From Stenurella melanura (taxonomy: Eukaryota; Arthropoda; Insecta; Coleoptera; Cerambycidae), in NCBI GenBank assembly GCA_963583905.1, contig OY757317.1, positions 89,501,899 through 89,565,898 of the forward strand: a DNA stretch of 64,000 bases, in the 5' to 3' direction. Positions 23,530 to 34,245 of the stretch are shown piece by piece. Within the stretch, counting starts at the first letter, position 1, and each line of letters begins with the position of its first letter. The notes beneath the pieces are model-generated. The model was not told where the DNA came from. It did no database searches and saw only the letters and a list, made by a program, of their open reading frames with translations. A program made the translations under genes and the position numbers.

Positions 23530-25590
23530 ATGTTATGAGTTTTTTCTTCCGTAACTGTTAGTGCGAGGATTAAACATCACAAAACCACAAAAATCAGTTC
23601 TGAGGGTGCCGCACAACCCCCCAGCAAAAACCACCCCTTCGGTGAAAAAAGCCTTATTTTACTGATAACTCGTTAACCGTTGAAGATATAAATTGACTAA
23701 TTGCCTAAAAGAAATTCCTCTTGTCATTTTCTTGTATATGCCATGATGGTTTTAGAGAAAATCGATATTGACAAAAATTGCAAAATTTATATTTTTAATG
23801 CGCGCGAATTTTTGTTTATTTGATTTTTTTGCGCGCGGCCTATAGAAAAAATTGAATTGCTTCGAAAAATCGAAATAGGTTTTAAAGGGGATATAAAATA
23901 CTCTCTTGTTTTGTCATTTTTGAGGGCTATTGATATTTATTAGTATATAAAAATAATATAATATATTGAAACATTCTTTATAGGATTTTGCAAACAGCAG
24001 AAAAAATAACTATCTATAACTAAAAGAAAAACTTTGTGTAGAAATATTAATGAAATATTTGCATTCTTTCGATAACCTGAATTCTGGTTATGCTAGCAAA
24101 TTAAAATCCTAAAATGAATTTGTCTAATTTCTTATTTGACAATTCTCATTCTAACACTAGCATCCACACAGTCCCCTACGGCCATGCAGATTAAACTAGT
24201 ATCCACATAACCCCCTACGATTATGAAGATTCAGTTAAAAATGAGAACAAAGACCTAAAATGAATTTATTTATCTACCTTGTCTTAAAAAAAATTTTCAT
24301 TCTAATGGATTACATTTACATGAAATCTATCATTCTAGTGGATGGTAGTGTTAGAATGAGAATTGTCAAATAAGAAATTAGACAAATTCATTTTAGGATT
24401 TTAATTTGCTAGCATAACCAGAATTCAGGTTATCGAAAGAATGCAAATATTTCATTAATATTTCTACACAAAGTTTTTCTTTTAGTTATAGATAGTTATT
24501 TTTTCTGCTGTTTGCAAAATCCTATAAAGAATGTTTCAATACAATTATAAGCAAACAAATAATAATTCATTTTTAATATAATATAGTTATCTTTTTATTT
24601 TTTATGCATCTGACTATTCACAGGCCCATAAAAAATAACTGACTATAATATAAGTTATAAATCTTTTAGTTCGAGGCAGTACTTCAATGCAGTAGAAGTT
24701 GGAAATAAAAATATTCATTTACAAATTTAGCATCATGTTGAAGTTAGCCAAAAAAATCCAAAAAAGGCTGCATATTAAATTTTTTGATGATATTTTTTAA
24801 TACAGTGTTTTAACTATTAAATGATTAGAAACCATAGTTATATGATATATAACCTCAAAAAAAATATTTTGAGCTAAGTGTTCAAGTTGTTTGGGTCTTT
24901 TTATTATTTTTAGGAAACAATAATAATATTGGCCAAAATTTGGCTAACTTTAACATGCTGGTAAATTTGTAAATGTGAATATTTTTATTCATAATATTTT
25001 CTGAATTGAAGTACTACCTTGAACTAAAAGATAATGCATTTAGAACTTATATTAAAGTCAGTAGTTTTTTATGGGCCTGTGAATAGTTAAAAGTGCAAAA
25101 AATCAAGAAGTAACTATATGTAATATTATATTGTTATTTTTATATACTAATAGATATCAATAGCCATCAAAAATGGAAACACCTTTAACACCCATTTTGA
25201 TTTGTCTTCCTAGCATGTTTGGTTTTCGAGCAATTCAATTTTTTATATGGGCCGCGCGCAAAAATTTCAAATAAACGAAAATTCGTGCGCATTAAAAATA
25301 CAAATTTTGCAATTTTTTTCAATATCGATTTTCTTGAAAACCATGGCATATACAGAAGAATTACAAAAGAACTTTTTTAGGCAATTAGTCAAGCTTTATT
25401 TTTTATGATGAGCAATTTTTTTTATATATACAACGGTTAATAAGTTATCAGTAAAATAAGACTTTTTTCACCGAAGGGGTGGTTTTTGGAGGATGTTGTG
25501 TGGTGCCCCTAGAATTGATTTTTGTGGTTTTGTGATGTATAATCCCTCCACTAACAGTTACTGAAGGAAAATATCGGATAACATTTTTTG
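23530..25590. mobile_element. 2.06-kb palindromic (foldback) element
   Basis: The left arm starts CAAAAAATGTTAT and the right arm ends ATAACATTTTTTG. The arms share ACATCACAAAACCACAAAAA, ACCACCCCTTCGGTGAAAAA, CTAATTGCCTAAAA, a GCGCGCGGCC block, GGCTATTGATAT(T/C)TATTAG and TATTCACAGGCCCATAAAAA, in inverted order. Once the 608-bp foldback inside the left arm is removed, each arm is about 620-640 bp around a loop at about 24760-24945. No coding motif was seen. It sits inside the satellite-type element 23295-26700. Confidence 0.8.
23966..24573. mobile_element. Foldback family copy 2, nested, 12-bp target duplication
   Basis: This has two inverted arms (about 23966-24210 and 24350-24573) sharing GAAACATTCTTTATAGGATT, GAATGCAAATATTTCATT-type and GCTAGCA(T/A)A-type blocks. 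TAATATAATATA lies immediately left (23954-23965) and right (24574-24585), a perfect 12-bp direct repeat. The right arm extends about 35-40 bp past the point where the left arm starts, so the left end looks truncated relative to copy 1. The hammerhead region of copy 1 is absent. Confidence 0.8.
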
Positions 25591-26700
25591 TACGTGTACC
25601 AAATTTCAAGTGAATATTGCAATTTTATTTAACAACTCCTTCAATGGTGGAGGGGTTGAAAAATATTATAAAAAAAACCTGAAGCCTTGGTTTCTAGTAT
25701 ATACACCAAATCTCAAGTTTCTGTACTTTTACCAGCTTGCTTTACTTATTTCCCCCTATTTAACTCCCAACCCTTCAACGGAGTCATCTCAAAATATAGT
25801 TTAGCTCCAGATGTCGTTATAATACTTACGTGTAGAAAATTTCAAGTGAATATCTCAATTTTGTTGTGTCAACCCCTTTAATAATGGAGTGGGGGTAGTC
25901 GAAGAGGGTTGTAAAATATTGTAACAAAATAACTGAGGCCTTGTCTTCTATGATATACATAAAATTCCAAATTTCTATACTCTTACCAGCTTGCTTTACT
26001 TATTTTCCCTTATTCATCCCTAAACAAATTAAAAGTTGTGAACAATAACAAAGCGAATTAAGGCATGCATTAGGGCTGATGGAGGTTTGATAGCACATAA
26101 TATTTAATTCTTTTGGTTGTATTTACTATTCATTTGTGTAAATTGTTTAAAAAAAATTAAAATAATTTTTATTTAAGTGCCTCAAAAAGATTTTTTCATC
26201 ATGACCTCATTTTTTTAGAACTAAACTTCTTATTCAGGGATTTTGAATGATATTGTGCAAGTTCTGTTAATAATTTGTTTTGTTAATAAATGCCTATTAT
26301 GATTTTTTAATTTCACACAATTTAGCATCGTAGATAGCCTTGCATTTAAAGATAAAAAGTGATTTTGTGGTCTTAAATAGACCTTGGTGAGCTCTATATT
26401 TTAAGATCAGTTTGATTAAAATCGGATAAAAAACAGAAGAATTATTGCGATGTTACACTCTTAAGTGAGACACACTGTATGTGTACCAAATTTCAAGTCA
26501 ATATCCTAAATAAAACCGTTCCTGAGAGAACGTGCGCACATAGAAAGTTACAGAACGACAGACCGACCCACAGACAAACAGAATTTTTTTTGCTCAAATT
26601 TAAAATCTCTTTTAGCATTCTAAGGTTATTTAAAAAGGATATGTTTGAACATTTTTTTACGATTACTATACCACTCCACTGGATGTGAAAGTAATAAAAT

Positions 26701-27030
26701 ACAAGACAGTTTTTAAACCTACCGGCATATATCTACAAATTATTTCTAATATAAAGAAAGGCAGCATGATGGCTAATATTCGCATAATTTAATTAAATCT
26801 GTTGAAAACTATCTGCCTAATAAAAATTTTATGTACTCTAAGTTTGAATTAATGAATAACATGTTACACACAATTGCGTTGAATATCCATTCAGACGTAG
26901 TAAGAGTATATAAACGGGTAGGTTTTTACAACGGCGTTCTCATTTATTTTACTACCACATTTTACGGATAAAATTTTCATTGTCATTTCCATCTGATAAA
27001 ATGGACAATAAAGGTTTTTCAAGGACATGT
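26701..27030. other. Unassigned stretch
   Basis: AT-rich, nothing recognisable. Confidence 0.4.
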
Positions 27031-27058
27031 GAGTTGTTCACTACTGAGTGAACAACTC
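27031..27058. repeat. Perfect 12-bp-arm stem-loop
   Basis: GAGTTGTTCACT, loop ACTG, AGTGAACAACTC. The arms are perfect and the loop is four bases. No T-run follows and the context is eukaryotic, so it is not a terminator. Role unknown. Confidence 0.8.
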
Positions 27059-27182
27059 AGTTTGGTGTTTGTTAAAATGCGGGTAGATATCGGGTTTCCA
27101 TAAGTGATTACAGGCAGGCGAGCAGAGATGTAGGTAACCAGGTATATATTGAGTGTTATTACATGGATGGGAAACTCCTATA

Positions 27183-27405
27183 TCCATTGGCAATATACTT
27201 AAAGGTTAAACGTAACAAAAGTTTAATACGCCTAAGTAGAGTCTGTAGTTGGTATTTTGAGTAACATTCTTCACAAAAAAGCAAATTCTATCATCCAATC
27301 GTAATATACGCAAAGGTTAAACGTAACAAAAGTTTAATACGAGTAGATTCTGCAGTAGGTTTTTTGAGAAATACTTCACAAAAGAGTAAATTCTGTCTCA
27401 AAATG
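27183..27405 (+). repeat. ~109-bp tandem duplication
   Basis: AGGTTAAACGTAACAAAAGT and the following TTAATACG occur in both units (27202 and about 27311), with further matches in a CTTCACAAAA-type block. Two units only. The 70-codon minus-strand frame over it is not supported. Confidence 0.7.
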
Positions 27406-27549
27406 TTTTTATTAAAGTACAAGTGTTTTGGGTTTTTGAGCCTAGTCAAGAGTAAGTAGACAATACTAAACTGTAAAAGGTATAGCTGTAGATGCATGGG
27501 CAAATTTCCCCCAATAGGAAACCCTATTAATAACTATATCAACGCGAGG

Positions 27550-28105
27550 GTAAGATTCACATGTACATATTTCCACCCCCTATCCCCAAATTACCAAACA
27601 GCTCTGAAAACTGCCCAACACCACATGCCTTATCCACATGTTAGTAACACTAGCCATCATCTACAAAGCCAGTTTTATATATTTTCATTTTTTCTCGCTT
27701 TTTAAAGCCATATATTGACTTGCCACTCCTACACACGAAATTACCCCTTACTCTAGAAAAACTTAATTTTAAGTTCATTTATAAAGCATTTAAACATCGA
27801 CAGAGTCGTATGAAAATAACCCACATTGTCACCCCATAATCGTGGAACCTCCGGACCACTTTTATGTGACGCAGAAAGATTCAACCTACATAATGAAACA
27901 AAAAACACTCCGATCGGGATACTCCTACGCCCAGCGGTCGCGACCGTACATTTGTTACACTTCCAACGTTTATACCTCCCTATACACAGGACTCATGTAG
28001 CACATACCTCATATAGCTTCTACGGTTCCCCCCATTAAATTCTACATATTTTCTTAATATCTAGCGTTACCCTATCGATTCCTAAAACATTTCCAATGTT
28101 AAAAA
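27550..28105 (+). repeat. Unnamed ~580-bp interspersed repeat, copy 2
   Basis: The same family and orientation as 3686-4266, with shared ATTCACATGTACATATTTCC, TATATTGACTTGCCACTC-type and CCAGCGGTCGCGACC-type blocks. The 70-codon frame over its second half does not correspond to a kept frame in copy 1. Confidence 0.75.
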
Positions 28106-28464
28106 ATATGATTTATGTGAGAATACTTACCTCCCATATACAGTAACGGATAAATTCATTATCTACATTATTTAGATTTTAGAGGGATGGAAATTCTCTA
28201 CCAGGGTAGATGGGGTACAAATATGATGAGTGATTTCTATTGGATGCTGAAGAGAGAAAGTATCGTAGGAGGAAGGAAGCGTAAGCGGAATCCACTACAC
28301 AGATCATTTGAATGCAAGAGCGTAAACACCGTGTGTGTGTCATGAGATTTAAGTACTGTCAGAAAATTTTCCAACTTCATTGGGTTATGCAGTCATAAGC
28401 TTTCCCCTCTATGTTAATTTCCAAGGTTTCTGCCTCAAAAATTAGCGTTCCCTTCTTGAATTTC
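28106..28464. other. Unassigned stretch
   Basis: Nothing recognisable apart from a short GT run (about 28331-28340). Confidence 0.4.
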
Positions 28465-29360
28465 AGCTTTTGGTCCTGTTAACCTTGAGAAATCGATTGA
28501 GCACCTCGAGAAACATATATACACATTATATCATCTAGCAACCTCAGAATTATTCTTAAAACCTGTCAATTTTGACCAAAAAATGAACATAACCTAAAAT
28601 TGGTGAGCATTTGGGGCTAATAACGTCAAAAAATTGAATCAGCACCTCGAAAAATATATAAGAACATCATGTCATGAGATAAGCTCGGAATTGTTCCAAA
28701 AAACTATTTAAAACTATTTATAAAACTGTCATTTTTGACCAACAAAGAGAACATAACCTAAAATTGTTGAACCTTTGGGGCTGATAACCTCAAGAAATTG
28801 AATCAGCACGTTGAAAAATATATAAGATCATGTCATGAGATAAGCTCGGAATTATTCCATAAAAAACTATTTAAAACTATTTATAAAACTGTCATTTTTG
28901 ACCAACAAAGAGAACGTAACCTAAAATTGATGAACTCTGGGGCTTATAGCATCAAAAAATTGCATCAGCATCTCGAAAAAGATACAAGAACGTCATGAGA
29001 TATGCTCAGAATTGTTCCATTAAACTGTCAATTTTGACCAAGAAAGATGAACATAACCTAAAATTACTTAACATTTGGGGCTGATAACCTCAAAAAAAGG
29101 AACCAGCACCTCGAAAGATATGTAAGAACGTCATATCATGAGATAAGCTAGGAATTGTTCCATAAAACTGTCATTTTTGACCAAACAAAGTGAACATAAC
29201 TTAAAATCGGGACACATTTGGGTCGGATAACCTCGATAATTTGATTATTACCTTGAAAAACATTAAAAACGTTATGTCATCTAATAAACTCAAACTTGTC
29301 AAGAACCTGGCAATTTTTGAGCAAAAGATGAAAATAACCTTAAATTCTGACGTATAGAGG
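28465..29360 (+). repeat. Six-unit tandem array, 137-164 bp units
   Basis: GAACATAACCTAAAATT recurs at 28585, 28749, 28912, 29049, 29192 and, in diverged form, 29330. Each unit also has a TTTGGGGCTGATAACCTCAA-like block, CAGCACCTCGAAAAATAT and GTCA(T/A)TTTTGACCAA. Two units (those ending near 28749 and 28912) are about 25 bp longer because of an extra AACTATTTAAAACTATTTAT-type insertion, which implies that one was copied from the other. No coding content. Confidence 0.85.
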
Positions 29361-29559
29361 CAAAACTGACGTCGGATTCGATTTCAGCGTGCAAGAATAC
29401 ACAAGAAAACCATAGTCTGGTTCATGGAGCAGACATTTTCTGGACCTGTGATGTTAATAAACGTAAAAGCGTGGGGCGTTTAAAAAACCTGGAAAAACAA
29501 AACAAAAATACTCATCTGGCGCCTCACGCTGTTACATTTATTAACATAATCATTGTTAT
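29361..29559. other. Short unassigned stretch
   Basis: This separates the tandem array from the next repeat. Nothing recognisable. Confidence 0.4.
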
Positions 29560-31210
29560 TATTACAGTATTTCTATTATCAATCTGAAAATTCACACTAA
29601 AGCGTTGCTACTAGGATAAGTCATTACAAAGCCTGTTTGTGATAGAATGATACCCGAGACAGCGTACTTGCATATTGCAAACGATGTCCGTATACGAATA
29701 TAGTTAACCAGATATGTTATGTGCTTACCTCAATCGAAAGTAATGGATTGTTTACCTGGCTCACCATTACAAGTCCCTTGTTATAACTTATAAGCTCTTG
29801 ATTTATTCTTAATATTGCCGGTAGCATAGCCGTAGGTTAAATGATATTTATTTAATTTCATTGTATCATTTATGCAGTTGTTTATTAAACTAACATTATT
29901 TATTGTCTAAATGTTGTTTGTGGCATTATCTTAATTTTTTTCCTTCTTCAATTCTTTGGGACTTCCTGCCAAATGTATGTTTTCTTTTTAAGCGGTGCTC
30001 GGGGAATCTACAAAATATCACAATTAACCAGTATGTTACTGGTAAATAACCTCTACGCTCGTGACTTTTACGTCAAAGGATCAGTTAAAGGTTGCCTTTT
30101 TTAAATAAATAACACAAATAAGTATAAAGACTTGAAATTAAATATTTCGCCGACGTTTCGGAAATCTATTCTGTTTCCTTTTTCAAGGCTTTTAAAAAAA
30201 ATCTTTTCTGCTGTATATGATAAATACACAGCTCTAAGAATGTTTGTTATATTCAATATCCATAGATACTTACTATTTACATAGAACTGTTGATATAGTT
30301 ATTAGTTTTTTTAGTTTTTGTACAATGTTAAGTTTGTGAAGTTCTTCTTTTAACATTGGCAACCCAAGTTGTACAGACATCTACGGAACAATTCGACACG
30401 CATCTATCCTCATCCAATAATATTATCGCGGATTCTTTAATTTTTCTTTTTTTGGTATCTGCCTCTTTTGTTAAAATTTTTGCCGAGTCCCAGTTTATTC
30501 TGTGTCCATTCTCCCAAGCGTGTTCGCAGATCTTGGACCTCTGAATTTCATTTTTTTTTTATATAATTTTCATCTGCGAACACGCTTGGGAGAATGGACG
30601 CAGATAAACTGGGACTCGGCAAAAATTTTAACAAAAGAGGCAGATAGCAAAAAAAGAAAAATTAAAGAATCCGCGATATTATTGAATGCGGATAGATGCG
30701 TGTCGAATTGTTCCGTAGATGTCTGTACAACTTGGTTGCCAATGTTAAAAGAAGAACTTCACAAACTTAATATTGTATAAAAACTAAAAAAACTGTTAAC
30801 TATATCAACAGTCCTATGTAAATAGTAAGTATCTATGGATATTGAATGTAACAAACATTGTTAGAGCTGTGTATTTATCATACACAGCAAAAAAGATTTT
30901 TCAAAAAAAGCCTTGAAAAAGGAAATACAAAATAGCAACCTTTAACTGATCCTTTGACGTAAAAATCACAGGCGTAGAGGTTATTTACCAGTAACATACT
31001 GGTTAATTGTGATATTTTGTAGATTCCCCGAGCACCGCTTAAAAAGAAAACATACATGTGACAGGAAGTCGCAAAGAATTGAAGAAAAAGAAAAACATTA
31101 TTTATACAAATAAATAATGTATTATAAATAAATAATTTACACCATGCCTGTCAATTAATATAAAGTAGTGAAAAAATATTTACAATAATTAAAAAGTGAC
31201 TCTAAAAATT
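29560..31210 (+). repeat. Old interspersed repeat interrupted by a Penelope pair, copy 2
   Basis: 29560-29903 and 31094-31210 match copy 1 (17760-18050 and 19700-19860). The insertion falls within AACATTATTTAT, which is duplicated on both sides; copy 1 gives the unoccupied sequence (AACATTATCTACTATAAATA). Confidence 0.7.
29904..31093. mobile_element. Head-to-head pair of Penelope-like 3' ends, 12-bp target duplication
   Basis: 29904-30555 carries the minus-strand 3' end of a Penelope-like element. 30570-31093 carries the same region on the plus strand, lacking the last ~50 bp. The two meet head to head at about 30555-30570, each truncated within the GIY-YIG domain (one at KNEIQRSKICEHAWENG, the other at CEHAWENG). 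The coding remnants end in CVSNCSVDVCTTWLPMLKEE, then LHKLNI(V). The whole unit is flanked by AACATTATTTAT (29892-29903 and 31094-31105), so it inserted as one piece. Penelope elements are known for inverted, truncated arrangements of this kind. The plus-strand copy also lacks the CGAAACGTC block present in the minus-strand copy. Confidence 0.85.
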
Positions 31211-32389
31211 GCCGGTCTTGTTTATAACTTTCAAACTGACTTTGGATAAAGGATAACATTATTTTCATATTTTCAGTGCATTTTTAACGGTTTCAGTTTG
31301 TGTTCATAAGCGTGTTTTTTAACATTTTAATATTGTTTATTTTTTCTTCTACTTTCGACCATATCATTTTTTAAAATGCTGGCACACGATTTTTGACTAC
31401 TATGAAATTTGCTCACGATGCACTCTGAGATCTTCTCAGGTAGCATTTTGAGCGGTTGCACCTTGGACTATAAGACAATATTTAAAAATTAGGATCGTGT
31501 ATTATTTTACACAATTTATATGAACTTCAAAAAGCAAAATGGGAGAACTCACTCCGTGTTATTATTTAGGCGGCCGACATCCTGATGGACATCGTTCCGC
31601 CCTTCTACTTGCTTTATTTCCTGTAAATGGAAATTACACAAAACTGTCATCCAATTTCAGTAAATTACAATCTTAATTATACAGTTAAATGAGATTACAT
31701 AGTGCAGAGTTAGTCAAAGTGAGCTTTGGGAACAAGATTCTATTAATATCTCTGTCAGCTGAATTAACATATGAACTTGTAAATGAAGCTGAAAATGAAA
31801 AATCAATATTCAAACTTTGGGGTTGACAAGCTAGGGGGCGCGATGAATTCGCCGTCGCGATATTTTTGTTAATATTTTCAAAATATTATTATCTTGATAA
31901 GTAACTGTATTCTTTTAGATTTGTTTCTTTATTTTTTTATTCATGTTTTGACATAATTGTATATGTATACTAGAGTGGTTCAAAAAATCAAGTTTAATTT
32001 TTTTGCCTCACCCAGAGGTTTGAAATCGTCCCTGTGAGACCATGAAGTTTCTCATCATATATTTGTTATGGAAAATAGACATTAGAAGATAATAGAACTT
32101 AGGAAAAAAAATGTAAAGAACATTTTATCATAACTGCTGAAAGAGCGATTAAAAAAAAATTGAAATTACAATTTTAGTCTGAAATTCTCACAATATTGTT
32201 AAAATAAATAGTGTATCGTAAAATTTAGCAGTAAAACTATAATCTACAAGATAGAAACATTGCAATTCGATGAAGTTGAAGAGTGATAAAGCCTGTTGGC
32301 GTGGATAAAACGTCTTTGTTTAAATGTACTTCTAAAACATGGGAACATTTTTTATTTTTGAGCAAAATATTGATGAAAAAAACGCATTT
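31211..32389. other. Unassigned stretch
   Basis: AT-rich. A short less AT-rich patch near 31565-31620 has no recognised coding motif. Confidence 0.4.
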
Positions 32390-32518
32390 GTTTTTTAAAC
32401 ATTAGAAAAGTTAAAAAAGCTACAATCTGAAAAAAAAATTGTTTTGATGCACTTAATCAACGATTCAATTTTCGACTTTGCAGTTGTTTTTTAGGCATTA
32501 TAAACATTTGGACTTAAA

Positions 32519-33240
32519 TATTGTCTAAATGTTATTTGTGGCATTGTTTTAATTTTTTTTCCTTCTTCAATTCTTTGGGACTTCCTGCCACGTGTCTGTT
32601 TTGTTTTTAAGCGGTGCTCGGGGAATCTACAAAATATCACAATTAACCAGTATGTTACTGGTAAATAACCTCTACGCCTGTGACTTTTACGTCAAAGGAT
32701 CCGTTAGAGGTTGCTTTTTTTAAATAAACAACACAAATAAGTATAAAAACTTGAAATGAAATATTTCGCCGGCGTTTCGAAAATCTACTCTGTTTCCTTT
32801 TTCAAGGCTTTTTTGAAAAATCTTTTTTGCTGTGTGTGATAAATACACAGCTCTAAGAATGTTTGTTATATTCAATATCCATAGATACTTACTATTTCCA
32901 TAGAACTGTTGATATAGTTAACAGTTCTTTTTAGTTTTATGCAATGTTAAGTTTGTGAAGTTCTTCTTTTAACATTGGCAACCAAGTTGTACAGACATCT
33001 ACGGAACAATTCGACACGCATCTATCCTCATTAAATAATATTATCGCGGATTCTTTAACTTTTTTTTTGCTATCTGCCTCTTTTGTTAGAATTTTTGCCG
33101 ACTCCCAGTTTATTCTATGTCCGTTCTCCCAAGCGTGTTCGCAGATCTTGGACCTCTGAATTTCATTTTTTCTGATGTAATTTTGATGTTCGCCCAGTCT
33201 TACACTAAAAGGTCTGGATGACTCACCCACGTATTGTTTG
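32519..33240 (-). mobile_element. 5'-truncated Penelope-like element, 11-bp target duplication
   Basis: TTGGACTTAAA lies on both sides (32508-32518 and 33241-33251), and comparison with 14480-15050 shows that it belongs to the host repeat. The insert holds the end of a GIY-YIG coding region (32937-33240) and ~420 bp of 3' sequence, ending TAGACAATA on the minus strand. Within the 3' part is GCCTTGAAAAAGGAAA followed by CGAAACGCC (about 32770-32815), which resembles the 3' half of a Penelope hammerhead. A CTGATGA core is missing. Confidence 0.85.
32937..33240 (-). pseudogene. GIY-YIG endonuclease end of a Penelope-like reverse transcriptase
   Basis: In Penelope-like retrotransposons the GIY-YIG domain is fused behind the reverse transcriptase and nicks target DNA. 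This remnant begins at KQYVGESSRPFSVRLGEH, where YVG stands for YIG and RPFSVRL..H holds the conserved arginine. It continues with a CEHAWENGHRINW helix region and DSKKKVKESA, and ends in CVSNCSVDVC...LHKLNIA and a stop at 32937. About 100 codons are open with no frameshift. The first codons of the apparent frame, MPRFKSN, come from flanking host repeat, because the target duplication lies there. The reverse transcriptase part is gone. Confidence 0.85.
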
Positions 33241-33297
33241 TTGGACTTAAACCGTGGCATGATAGTTTCGATCCATAACTGGCATATTCTTCTAAAG

Positions 33298-33883
33298 AAA
33301 CATACTCTTTATAGGACTTTGCAAACAGCGGAAAGAAAAACTATCTATGAGAACTAAAGGAAAAACTATATATAAAAATATTAATGAAATCTTTGCATTC
33401 TTTCGATAAACTTCTGGTTATGCTAACAAGTAAAAATTCTTATTTGCCATTCTCATTTTAACACTAGCATCCAACATAGTCCCCTACGGCTAGGCAGGTT
33501 AAACTAGTATCTACATGATCCCCTACGATATGTATGTTCAGTTTCTGAATGGGATTTTATGAAAATGTAATTCATTAGAATGAAATTTTTTTTAAAGACA
33601 TGATACGTAAATAAATTAATTCCAGGCCTTTGTTCTCATTTTTAACTGAATTTACATATCGTAGGGGATAATGTAGATACTAGTTTAACCTGCCTAGCCG
33701 TAGGGGACTGTTAGCATAACCAGAAGTCAGGTTATCGAAAGAATGCAGATTTCATTAATATTTTTATATATAGTTTTTCCTTTAGTTCTCATAGATAGTT
33801 TTTCTTTCCGCTGTTTGCAAAATCCTATAAAGAATATGTTTCATTACTATAAGCAAACAAATAATAAATAATTCGCTTTTAAA
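33298..33883. mobile_element. Foldback family copy 3, 13-bp target duplication
   Basis: The inverted arms share AAACTATCTATGAGAACTAA, TGCATTCTTTCGATAA, CCCCTACGGCTAGGCAGG and ACTAGT(A/T)TCTACAT. TATTCTTCTAAAG flanks it on both sides (33285-33297 and 33884-33896) and belongs to the host repeat. As in copy 2, the left end starts about 40 bp inside the full end seen at 1574, while the right end is complete (TTCGCTTTTAAA). The arms turn back at about 33540-33580, before the hammerhead region present in copy 1. Confidence 0.85.
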
Positions 33884-34245
33884 TATTCTTCTAAAGTTCA
33901 GTTAAAATATGTGCATATTCAAAAATGGCCTGTCTCAAATGTTCGTATGTTTGCAACTTGACAAGTTAACCGAATATGTTCGGGCAATTTTTCCTCGCAG
34001 TTTCTTTGTGAACCATTCGTTTCTTTTTTTTATTGCGATACAGGTTATACAGCCAGAGATAGTTAAGAAAAACTGCAAAAAGCACAATTTTGAATTTTAG
34101 TTTATTTGAACAAAAGTTTTCCACCACACGGACTTAATTCAAAACTGTTTACTAAACTACTTGTAATGTTTACAACAAGTTCCAGCAGAAAATTGCTGTA
34201 AAGAGGACATTTAGACCCTTAGTTTTAATTCCATAACTACAATAA

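Larger units (their letters stand above)
23295..26700 (+). mobile_element. 255-bp-unit element, copy A, split by a large palindrome
   Basis: The left part (about 23295-23530) matches the start of copy C (55072 onward: CTAGTA(T/C)GTGGAAAT and TTGG(T/C)TTCTA). The right part (25590-26010) carries the tandem-unit sequence (CCAACCCTTCAACGGA, TACCAGCTTGCTTTACTTAT), and 26480-26700 carries the tail: CCGTTCCTGAGAGAACGTGC, a GACAGACCGAC run and the terminal CCACTCCACTGGATGTG motif. Between 26015 and 26475 is a foreign segment ending in CACACTGTA, possibly a truncated mariner-like MITE. The open frames here are by-products. Confidence 0.7.
32390..34245 (+). repeat. Old interspersed repeat interrupted twice, second copy
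   Basis: The three parts 32390-32518, 33241-33297 and 33884-34245 together match 14480-15050. The first gap is a Penelope 3' end (32519-33240) and the second a foldback element (33298-33883). Both insertions leave clean direct repeats, so their order and boundaries can be read directly against the uninterrupted copy. Confidence 0.7.

Noticed and set aside
27031..27058. Rho-independent terminator
   Set aside because: The stem-loop is perfect, but there is no T-run and the context is a eukaryotic genome.
28465..29360. CRISPR-like array
   Set aside because: The units are 137-164 bp with similarity across the whole unit, not short repeats with unique spacers.
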